Shown here in pieces: positions 1 through 5,939 of a DNA stretch of 7,923 bases. Numbering within the stretch: the stretch's first letter is position 1; each line of letters opens with the position of its first letter. This stretch comes from Alphaproteobacteria bacterium. Its GTDB lineage: Bacteria; Pseudomonadota; Alphaproteobacteria; Sphingomonadales; Sphingomonadaceae. Location: the NCBI GenBank assembly GCA_016650315.1, contig JAENVZ010000169.1, positions 1 to 7,923 on the forward strand, given 5' to 3'. A program made the position numbers and the translations under genes. The notes under the pieces are model-generated. The model was not told where the DNA came from. It made no database searches and saw only the letters and a list, made by a program, of their open reading frames with translations.

Positions 1-164
1 CAGGGCGCACTGTCGTTGCCCGCAGACGCAATGCCGACGAAGGGGCGAGCGATGTCCTCTTCAGTCAGGCCCATGGCGTAATAATAGCTGCGGTGCGGTG
101 CGCGCTCCGGCCCCACGGAAACATGCCGGCTGGGGAGTTTTTGCTTGTCAAAAGTGTTAGTCAT
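1..164 (-). CDS. ilvD: Dihydroxy-acid dehydratase (IlvD/Edd family), N-terminal fragment
   Basis: This is the first 54 codons of a gene that runs off the left edge. The product would dehydrate 2,3-dihydroxy-3-methylvalerate and 2,3-dihydroxyisovalerate in isoleucine and valine synthesis, in the cytoplasm. The visible protein reads MTNTFDKQKLPSRHVSVG, then PERAPHRSYYYAMGLTEEDI and ARPFVGIASAGNDSAP, which matches the N-terminus of the IlvD/Edd family (PxRAPxRxxxxAMGL, then PFVGIA, then PCN). The next codon begins TG, as expected for the cysteine of the PCN motif, the first iron-sulfur ligand in this family. The ATG is preceded on its strand by AAGGACAGGAT, a good ribosome binding site. It lies 44 nt downstream of the amidohydrolase gene and may be cotranscribed with it. 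Other IlvD/Edd members such as sugar-acid dehydratases cannot be fully excluded from 54 residues. Confidence 0.88.
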   Translation of the reverse strand, partial: MTNTFDKQKLPSRHVSVGPERAPHRSYYYAMGLTEEDIARPFVGIASAGNDSAP

Positions 165-208
165 ATCCTGTCCTTTATCGTGAAGGCCTCTTTCCAAAAA
201 GGGGCAGT

Positions 209-928
209 TCACGCAAGAGAATTGCGGCACTCAATCAGGATCGGCGCGAGAATATCCGAGAATTTCCGCTGCCCTGCCGGGTCGCTTACCAGATCTTGTC
301 GCATTTCGACACCCAAATAGGGGATGTCGTTGCCTTCACCATGGCGGTTCATTGTGGCGTTGAGAACTTTGCCCGAATAAGGAAGCTGGTCGCCGACATG
401 AAGCCCCGCCGCCGCCAGCATCGGAATGGCGATACGCGCGGCGCGATCATCCTTATTATACAGGACGCCGATGTCCCATGGACGTGCTTCGCTGCGACTC
501 TTGAGAGACGGCGTGAAGCTATGGAGAGATAATAATATTTGGGGCTGGTGCTCTGCAATCATGGCCGCCAGCATCTCATGATAGGGCCGCCAGAATCGGT
601 CGAGGCGCGCTTCTATGTCGGCGTCATGATTGCCCGGAATCGCATGGCCGTCGCTGGAGCGGGGCAGCAGGCCATGGGCGTCTTCCTCCCGATTGAGGTC
701 GATGACCAGACGCGATGCGCCGCCCAGTATCGCCGCACAATCAAGCTGACGTGTCAGGAGTTCCGCGACCTCCGCCACACCGATGTCGATGGCGATATGA
801 TCGTCCAGAAGGTCCCGATGGATGCCAAGGTCAATGTCGTAAGGGACATGGTTGGACGCATGATCGGCAACTACCAGCATAGCGGCGCCATTCATTTTCC
901 CGATGATATGATAGGCTTCGGTCTTCAT
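209..928 (-). CDS. N-formylglutamate amidohydrolase family protein
   Basis: The protein has 239 residues, somewhat short for an FGase-family metal hydrolase. Characterised members split N-formyl-L-glutamate into formate and glutamate. Visible family motifs are DHASNHVP (22-29), DDHIAIDIG (42-50), SRLVIDLNR (72-80), LSLHSFTP (133-140), RHGEG (195-199) and VEMRQDL (207-213). The Asp, His and Glu residues in these blocks are the likely metal and substrate ligands. There is no signal peptide, so it should be cytoplasmic. Its ATG directly follows the ispE stop (TGA-ATG, no gap), and AGGTG lies 6 nt upstream of the ATG inside the end of ispE, so it is almost certainly translationally coupled to ispE. 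No histidine-utilisation gene is in view, so the hutG substrate is not supported by context. The family is secure but the exact substrate is open. Confidence 0.87.
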   Translation of the reverse strand: MKTEAYHIIGKMNGAAMLVVADHASNHVPYDIDLGIHRDLLDDHIAIDIGVAEVAELLTRQLDCAAILGGASRLVIDLNREEDAHGLLPRSSDGHAIPGNHDADIEARLDRFWRPYHEMLAAMIAEHQPQILLSLHSFTPSLKSRSEARPWDIGVLYNKDDRAARIAIPMLAAAGLHVGDQLPYSGKVLNATMNRHGEGNDIPYLGVEMRQDLVSDPAGQRKFSDILAPILIECRNSLA

Positions 929-1771
929 TCAGCGCACCTGTGACTCCATGATCCACCAATCGGGCCGGGCATTTTGCAGATCCGCCGCCGCCCTGGTCAA
1001 AGCAATTTCGTCGCGCAAGAGAGCGAAACAGGTCGCGCCTGATCCTGACATGCGGGCAAACACAAGCCCTTCCAGCCCCTCCAACGCCGCCAGCACGTCG
1101 GCAATCTGCGGCACCAGAGCCATGGCTGGCGATTGCAAATCGTTGCGCGCATGCGAAAGGATGTCCGACAGATTCAAGGCGGGCAGGGCACCACGATCCT
1201 GCTGATCCCAACCGGCAAAAACGGCTGCGGTGGAAAGGGCAGCACCCGGATTAACGAGCAAAAGTGGCGTACCCGAAAGGCCATCTATCCGGCCCGGTTC
1301 GAGTTTTTCTCCCCTCCCTGTCCCGACAAGCGTATGGCTGACAAAGCAGGCGGGAACGTCGGAACCAAGCTCCGCCGCGATAGGCAGCAAGTCGACTGAG
1401 CCATCCAGCCCCCAAAGCCGGGACAACAGCCGCAATGCCGCCGCCGCATCCGCCGATCCGCCGCCGATCCCCGAAGCAACAGGCAGGTTCTTGGCTAAAT
1501 GCATGTCCGCGCCCAAAGTGACGTCATGACGCCGCCTTAAAGCGTCGGCCGCCCGCAGCACCAGATTATCCGGCCCGGCGTTCAGATCCCGCGCAAAAGG
1601 CCCCTCGATGGTCAGCAACAGCTCTCCATCCTCTCGCGCACTGGCGCTCAGCACATCACCATGTTCGGCAAAGGCGAACAGGCTTTCGATCTGATGAAAG
1701 CCGTCCGCTCGCCGTGCACGGACATGCAGGGCAAGGTTGATCTTTGCATAAGCGGTTTCAGTCAGCATCAT
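929..1771 (-). CDS. ispE: 4-diphosphocytidyl-2-C-methyl-D-erythritol kinase (IspE)
   Basis: This GHMP-family kinase phosphorylates the 2-hydroxyl of CDP-methylerythritol, the fourth step of the non-mevalonate (MEP) isoprenoid pathway, in the cytoplasm. From the ATG at 1771 the protein has 280 residues, close to E. coli IspE. The catalytic lysine is K10 in YAKINLALHV and the catalytic aspartate is D138 in AAELGSDVP. The ATP-binding loop is PVASGIGGGSADAAAA (97-112), and the C-terminal GHMP motif is MSGSGATCFAL (241-251). A longer reading from TTG at 1810 adds 13 residues not seen in the family and overlaps the upstream gene. I reject it, although ATG at 1768 is an equally possible start. No strong ribosome binding site is visible. 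The start lies 7 nt after the stop of the TPR gene, suggesting coupled translation. Confidence 0.95.
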   Translation of the reverse strand: MMLTETAYAKINLALHVRARRADGFHQIESLFAFAEHGDVLSASAREDGELLLTIEGPFARDLNAGPDNLVLRAADALRRRHDVTLGADMHLAKNLPVASGIGGGSADAAAALRLLSRLWGLDGSVDLLPIAAELGSDVPACFVSHTLVGTGRGEKLEPGRIDGLSGTPLLLVNPGAALSTAAVFAGWDQQDRGALPALNLSDILSHARNDLQSPAMALVPQIADVLAALEGLEGLVFARMSGSGATCFALLRDEIALTRAAADLQNARPDWWIMESQVR

Positions 1772-1778
1772 GGCTGGA

Positions 1779-3425
1779 TCAAGGCGCGGCAAAATCCGGG
1801 CGCAGGCCAAGCTCGATCTTTTTGGCTATGCGTCCCTGTCCCTGGTCATCGGCATAGATATAGGCGGCGTTCCAGGAATAGCGCGCTTCGAAACGCCGAC
1901 CCGCCGCCCAATATGCGTCGCCCAGATGTTCATTGACCGTGGCGTCGTCCGGGGCGCCCAGCACAGCCCTTTCCAGAACAGGGATCGCCTTTTTGACATC
2001 GCCGTTGACATAATGCGCCCATCCCAGCGAGTCCGTGATCGCCGGATCGTCCGGTTTCAGGTCGCTGGCCTTTTCTATAAGAGCAAGCGCTGAGTCGACA
2101 TTCTGCCGCCGCTCAATCTGTGCATAGCCCAGATAATTAAGGATGATCGGTTCATTGGGCGCAATTTTCTCGGCCTTTTCCAGCTCCGCCTTCGCCTCAT
2201 CCCAACGCCCGGCCTGTTCAAGCGCTCCACCTTTCAACAGATAGAGCGACCAGGGAACAGGTTTCTCACCGAACAGGTCGATGGCTTTTTGATAGGCGTC
2301 AGCCGCCGCCGCGAAATCATCCCGGCGAGACAGCAGCCCGGCAAGACGGGCATAATCATTGGCATCTGCGTCCATCGCTGCCGCTGCGGCCTGCGCCATA
2401 ACGAGCGCCCTGTCCTGATCGCCTGCAGCCAGCACCGCCGAGATGCGAACATCATTCGCCATATTGGCGAAAACCGAGCGCGGTTTTACGGCGGCCATTT
2501 CCTGCAACGCAAATTGCGGATGGTCCATCGCCAGCAATTGCCGGGCGACCGCTATACGATATTCATCGGCAGCCGGATCGGCGAACGATGCAATGCGTGC
2601 AATGGAGAGGGCCAGACTTCGGCTAGTTTCGCCGGACAAGTCTTCCGCCAATTGCATCAGCAACCGCGCATAACCCTGCGCCGCAGTGCGAACCTGCCAT
2701 TTGGGCTTACGGCCTGACTCAATGGTCTGCCGCAACGCAGCGGCATCCTTGTTCGTAATATTCAGCAGCGCAAGCGCCGCATCCTTGTGTCCCAGATCCG
2801 CCAGCCGGGACGCCGCCGTCATCCGAAAACCGGGCAGCGTATTGGTGCGCAGCGACAACGCCTGCTCAATGAACGGCATTGCGTTGTCCGCATCGCCCAT
2901 CGCGAGATATTGCAGCGCCTGATGATCGGCCAGATAGCGCCGTGTGAGCGCCGCTATATCCCTGTCCTGCGGTAGGGCAGGAGGCACATATTTACGTTCG
3001 GAAAGCGAGATCCAGCTCTCAACGACTGGAGCCAGAAACGCAAAATGCCGTTCACTAATCAGCCGCTGCGTCAGGAGGCGCGCCTTTGCCAGATCGCGTT
3101 TCTGCAACGCTTCTGATAGCAGCAGCAGCGGTCCATCGGGCGGCAGGGCCATATCCCGGTCAAGCCTGTGCGCGGCGCGCAACGCCAGCACCCGATCACC
3201 GCTCTCTATCGCCTGACGATAGGATCGCAGCGCCAGCACCAGGCTGTCCGGATCAAGCGCCAGCGCACGCCGGTAACTTTCCAGCGACTCCGCCAACGCT
3301 CCATCGGAGTCGGCCAGGCGCGCACGAGCATAGTCTTGCAGCGCCTCCTGCCCGGCGTCAAAGCTGGCATGGGCTGGTACGGCTAGTCCCGACAGCCCTG
3401 CAAACAGGCACAGCGATGTAATCAT
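1779..3425 (-). CDS. Exported tetratricopeptide repeat protein
   Basis: The protein has 548 residues from the ATG at 3425. Residues 1-20 form a signal peptide (MITSLCLFAGLSGLAVPAHA, then S) with a type I cleavage pattern AHA, so a periplasmic location is inferred. The C-terminal part carries at least five consecutive TPR units at roughly 357-390, 391-425, 427-461, 462-495 and 496-529. They contain typical motifs such as ILNYLGYAQ, ITDSLGWAHY and VNEHLGDAYWAAG. A further TPR-like unit occurs near 42-60, with more degenerate helical repeats between. TPR arrays bind protein partners, and the partner here is unknown. The frame stays open to 3623, but that extension lies inside the ETF-QO gene and would bury the signal peptide. 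The ATG is 4 nt after the ETF-QO stop and ispE follows 7 nt beyond this gene's stop. TPR genes beside ispE are, from memory, common in alphaproteobacteria. Confidence 0.9.
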   Translation of the reverse strand: MITSLCLFAGLSGLAVPAHASFDAGQEALQDYARARLADSDGALAESLESYRRALALDPDSLVLALRSYRQAIESGDRVLALRAAHRLDRDMALPPDGPLLLLSEALQKRDLAKARLLTQRLISERHFAFLAPVVESWISLSERKYVPPALPQDRDIAALTRRYLADHQALQYLAMGDADNAMPFIEQALSLRTNTLPGFRMTAASRLADLGHKDAALALLNITNKDAAALRQTIESGRKPKWQVRTAAQGYARLLMQLAEDLSGETSRSLALSIARIASFADPAADEYRIAVARQLLAMDHPQFALQEMAAVKPRSVFANMANDVRISAVLAAGDQDRALVMAQAAAAAMDADANDYARLAGLLSRRDDFAAAADAYQKAIDLFGEKPVPWSLYLLKGGALEQAGRWDEAKAELEKAEKIAPNEPIILNYLGYAQIERRQNVDSALALIEKASDLKPDDPAITDSLGWAHYVNGDVKKAIPVLERAVLGAPDDATVNEHLGDAYWAAGRRFEARYSWNAAYIYADDQGQGRIAKKIELGLRPDFAAP

Positions 3426-3429
3426 GGGC

Positions 3430-5082
3430 CTACATATTGGGATAGTTCGGGCCTCCACCGCCTTCTGGGACGACCCAGTTGATATTCTGGGTCGGGTCCT
3501 TGATGTCGCACGTCTTGCAATGCACGCAATTCTGCGCGTTGATCTGGAATCGGGGCGATCCTTCTTCCAGTCCCACCACTTCATAAACACCTGCAGGACA
3601 ATAGCGCTGCGCCGGTTCGTCATAAAGCGGCAAATTGTGCTGAATGGGAACGCCGGGATCTTTCAGCTGAAGATGGACCGGCTGGTCTTCCTCATGATTG
3701 GTGTTCGACAGGAACACCGACGAGAGACGGTCGAAGCTGATGACACCATCGGGCTTGGGATAAGCAATCTTCGCGCACTGCTCCTTGCGCCAGAGCTTTG
3801 TGTAATCAGGCTCGTGCTTCATAGTGAACGGCAGACCAATTTTCAGCGTGCGCATCCACATGTCGGTGCCCGCAATCAGCGTGCCAAGCGTGTTGCCGAA
3901 CTTCTCTATGGCGGGCTGGGCATTGCGGACCTGCTTCAATTCGCTGGCGATCCAGCTTGCATTGACGGCATCGCCATAGGCGGTCAGCGCATCACTCTCC
4001 CGCCCTGCCGAAATGGCAGCAAAAGCAGCTTCGGCCGCAAGCATCCCCGATTTCATTGCCGTGTGACTGCCCTTGATGCGCGGCACGTTCACAAAGCCCG
4101 CCGAACAGCCGATCAGCGCACCGCCGGGGAAGCTCAATTTCGGCACGGACTGCCATCCGCCCTCATTGATTGCGCGGGCACCATAGGAGACGCGGCGACC
4201 GCCCTCCAGAATTTCGCGGATCCTGGGATGCTGTTTCCAGCGCTGAAATTCCTCGAAGGGCGCCAGATGCGGGTTCTTGTAGCCAAGACCGACAACGAAA
4301 CCGAGCGCGACCTGCCCATTTTCCTGATGATACAGGAAACCGCCGCCATAGGCGTCCGTCAGAGGCCAGCCCTGCGTATGGATGACACGACCAGGCGCAT
4401 GTTTGGCGGGATCGATGTCCCACAATTCTTTCAGGCCAATGCCATAGGTTTGCGGCTGGCAATCAGCCTCCAGATCAAACTGGCGCTTCAATATCTTGGT
4501 CAGATGGCCCCGCGCGCCCTCTGCAAAAAAAGTATATTTGGCGTGCAGTTCAAGACCCGGCTGATAATCGGCCTTGTGGGTACCATCGTGCGCCACGCCC
4601 ATATCGCCGGTCGCCACGCCCTTGACCGAGCCATCGTCATTATACAGGATTTCGGCAGCCGCAAAACCAGGGAATATCTCAACGCCCAGCCCTTCGGCCT
4701 GTTCGGCAAGCCAGCGACACAGATTGCCCAGCGATCCGGTATAGGTGCCCTTGTTGTTCATGAAGGGCGGCATCAGCACATGAGGCATTTCCCACTTGCC
4801 CTTCGCGGACAGAAACCAGTGCTGATTGTCGTTGACGGGCACTTGCGCGAGAGGGCAGCCCTGCGTCTTCCATTCCGGCAACAGTTCATCGAGCGCCTTT
4901 GGATCGACCACCGCGCCGGAAAGAATGTGCGCGCCCACTTCCGATCCCTTTTCAAGGATACAGACGGACAATTCCTGCCCCACATCATTTGCCAGTTGCT
5001 TGAGGCGAATGGCCGCTGAAAGGCCCGCAGGTCCCCCACCGACAATCACCACATCATAAGGCATGGATTCCCTGTTACTCAT
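3430..5082 (-). CDS. Electron transfer flavoprotein-ubiquinone oxidoreductase (ETF-QO)
   Basis: This 550-residue membrane-associated flavoprotein passes electrons from reduced ETF, which collects them from acyl-CoA and amino-acid dehydrogenases, to ubiquinone. The FAD Rossmann motif VVIVGGGPAGLSAAIRLK is at 11-28. The ubiquinone and FAD domain motifs include GAHILSGAVVDP (50-61), FFAEGARGHLTK (185-196), GGGFLYHQ (246-253) and IGCSAGFVNVPRIKGSHTAM (324-343). A C-terminal ferredoxin-like segment supplies four cysteines for one [4Fe-4S] cluster: C495 in RYCPAGVYE, and C519, C522 and C525 in NCVHCKTCDIKDP. The end GGGGPNYPNM is typical. Length matches bacterial family members. The start is fixed by AAGGAG six bases upstream of the ATG. 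It is the first gene of the minus-strand cluster, and its promoter should lie in the divergent gap beside it. The genes for the ETF subunits are not in this window. Confidence 0.97.
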   Translation of the reverse strand: MSNRESMPYDVVIVGGGPAGLSAAIRLKQLANDVGQELSVCILEKGSEVGAHILSGAVVDPKALDELLPEWKTQGCPLAQVPVNDNQHWFLSAKGKWEMPHVLMPPFMNNKGTYTGSLGNLCRWLAEQAEGLGVEIFPGFAAAEILYNDDGSVKGVATGDMGVAHDGTHKADYQPGLELHAKYTFFAEGARGHLTKILKRQFDLEADCQPQTYGIGLKELWDIDPAKHAPGRVIHTQGWPLTDAYGGGFLYHQENGQVALGFVVGLGYKNPHLAPFEEFQRWKQHPRIREILEGGRRVSYGARAINEGGWQSVPKLSFPGGALIGCSAGFVNVPRIKGSHTAMKSGMLAAEAAFAAISAGRESDALTAYGDAVNASWIASELKQVRNAQPAIEKFGNTLGTLIAGTDMWMRTLKIGLPFTMKHEPDYTKLWRKEQCAKIAYPKPDGVISFDRLSSVFLSNTNHEEDQPVHLQLKDPGVPIQHNLPLYDEPAQRYCPAGVYEVVGLEEGSPRFQINAQNCVHCKTCDIKDPTQNINWVVPEGGGGPNYPNM

Positions 5083-5088
5083 TGCTTT

Positions 5089-5094
5089 CTCCTT
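5089..5094 (-). promoter_or_regulatory. Ribosome binding site of ETF-QO
   Basis: AAGGAG read on the minus strand, followed by AAAGCA and the ATG at 5082. It is a near-perfect anti-16S match at good spacing. It is the strongest translation signal in the window and fixes the start of the first gene of the minus-strand operon. Confidence 0.85.
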
Positions 5095-5153
5095 ACCGCG
5101 CGGCCATGTCCTTCCGGTCGTCGCACTTCGTTCACGCTTGACCAGATTACCCG

Positions 5154-5180
5154 ATGTTCGAACATTGACCGTTTCGTCAA
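5154..5180. promoter_or_regulatory. Palindrome plus inverted repeat in divergent promoter region
   Basis: Two dyads abut in the gap between the divergent ETF-QO and UDG-like genes. ATGTTCGAACAT at 5154-5165 is a perfect 12-bp palindrome. TTGACCGTTTCGTCAA at 5165-5180 is an inverted repeat with arms TTGAC and GTCAA around six bases. The second dyad places a TTGAC sequence on each strand, so each arm resembles a -35 element facing one of the two operons. For the plus strand, TTGACC at 5165 has only a weak -10 candidate near 5189-5194 (TCTATC, 18 nt away). For the minus strand I found no convincing -10 at normal spacing. It could be an operator, overlapping promoters, or chance. The dyads are directly visible; the function is inference. 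Confidence 0.35.
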
Positions 5181-5210
5181 CCTCAGACTCTATCTTTCAT
5201 GCGGGGTACA

Positions 5211-5939
5211 ATGGAATATCGAACAGATCATACCATAGGCAATCTGCTTGGCTGGTGGCAACTGGCTGGCGTGGATACGCTTGTATCGGATAGCGGACAT
5301 GGATGGCTGACTCCGGTTGAACCAGCCAAATCCGTAGCTGCGGCGGCGACAACCGATCATGCATCGCCCCAATCGTTTGGCGAAATGCCGACCAGCCTTC
5401 CCGAATTTCTGTCCTGGCTGAAGACCAGTCCGGATGTCCCGGAGGCCGCATGGGCGAACAACAGAATTTTACCCGAAATCACTCAGCCGCGCGATGTCAT
5501 GGTCATTTCCGACATGCCGGATGCTGAAGATATGCAGGCAGACGCCCTGTTTTCATCCGGAGTCGGACGGCTGCTGGACGCCATGCTCGGCGCGATCGGT
5601 CTTGATCGGGGCGCAATCTATCTTTGCTCCCTTGCCAGCGCGCGGCCACCGGGCGGGATGTTCGATCCTGCCAGCGTCGAACGGCTGGCCCATATCATGC
5701 GGCGGCACATATCCCTTGCCGCGCCAAAGACACTGTTATTGCTCGGCGACAAGACCAGCCGTGCTCTGTTGACGGCGGATGCCCCGGAGGCAAAGGGAAA
5801 ATTACAATTGCTTAACCATGATCGTGGCACTGTCGCTGCTATAGCCACGTTCCATCCGCGTTTTTTGATGCGTCAGCCCGCCGCCAAGGCTGAATGCTGG
5901 AGCGATTTGCAAATGCTGTTGAAGGGAATAGCGTCTTGA
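5211..5939 (+). CDS. Uracil-DNA glycosylase superfamily protein, probably degenerate
   Basis: The protein has 242 residues from the ATG at 5211. The C-terminal two thirds align by eye with family 4 uracil-DNA glycosylases: GVGRLLDAMLGAIGLDRGAIYLC (117-139), then ARPPGG (144-149), LLLLGDKTSRALL (175-187) and TFHPRFLMRQPAAKAECWSDL (213-233), which resembles the family 4 motif B (HPxxLLRxP). However, the catalytic motif A (usually GEAPG or GEGPG) is replaced by ISDMPDAED (99-107). The two N-terminal cysteines of the iron-sulfur cluster are absent, and only C139 and C229 remain. A tryptophan-containing N-terminus (LGWWQLAGVD, 13-22) is followed by a linker-like region. Uracil excision activity is therefore doubtful. 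An ATG at 5199 would add four residues but has no ribosome binding site; GGGG lies just ahead of 5211, though close. The stop overlaps the start of the next gene, so cotranslation is likely. Confidence 0.75.
   Translation: MEYRTDHTIGNLLGWWQLAGVDTLVSDSGHGWLTPVEPAKSVAAAATTDHASPQSFGEMPTSLPEFLSWLKTSPDVPEAAWANNRILPEITQPRDVMVISDMPDAEDMQADALFSSGVGRLLDAMLGAIGLDRGAIYLCSLASARPPGGMFDPASVERLAHIMRRHISLAAPKTLLLLGDKTSRALLTADAPEAKGKLQLLNHDRGTVAAIATFHPRFLMRQPAAKAECWSDLQMLLKGIAS
5921..5927 (+). promoter_or_regulatory. Ribosome binding site supporting the TTG start of the transglycosylase
   Basis: GAAGGGA lies inside the end of the UDG-like gene, eight bases before TTG at 5936. It supports that TTG over the upstream in-frame ATG at 5894, because the TTG start gives a standard signal peptide with its positive residues at the very N-terminus. 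Confidence 0.55.

Noticed and set aside
189..206. An imperfect hairpin (CCTCTTT, loop CCAA, AAAGGGG) between the amidohydrolase gene and ilvD, considered as a terminator.
   Set aside because: The stem is short, on the transcribed minus strand it contains a C-A mismatch, and no T-tract follows, so it does not look like an intrinsic terminator.
539..943. A 134-codon plus-strand frame opposite the amidohydrolase gene, and similar plus-strand frames over ispE and the TPR gene.
   Set aside because: They are antisense to genes with strong family motifs and show no domain or ribosome binding site.
1772..1810. A TTG start for IspE giving 293 residues.
   Set aside because: The extra 13 residues fall inside the TPR gene's end and are not part of the IspE family N-terminus; the catalytic lysine sits at position 10 from ATG 1771, as in E. 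coli IspE.
3426..3623. A 66-residue N-terminal extension of the TPR protein.
   Set aside because: It would overlap the ETF-QO gene by about 190 nt and place the signal peptide internally; the ATG at 3425 fits far better.
3424..5019. A 531-codon open frame on the plus strand, antisense to ETF-QO.
   Set aside because: It lies entirely opposite a clear ETF-QO gene, has no recognisable domain, and has low-complexity, arginine-rich composition typical of a shadow frame in GC-rich DNA.
5154..5180. An SOS (LexA) box in the promoter of the UDG-like gene.
   Set aside because: The palindrome contains GTTC and GAAC but not the GTTC-N7-GTTC direct repeat used by alphaproteobacterial LexA, nor the spaced Gram-positive type box.
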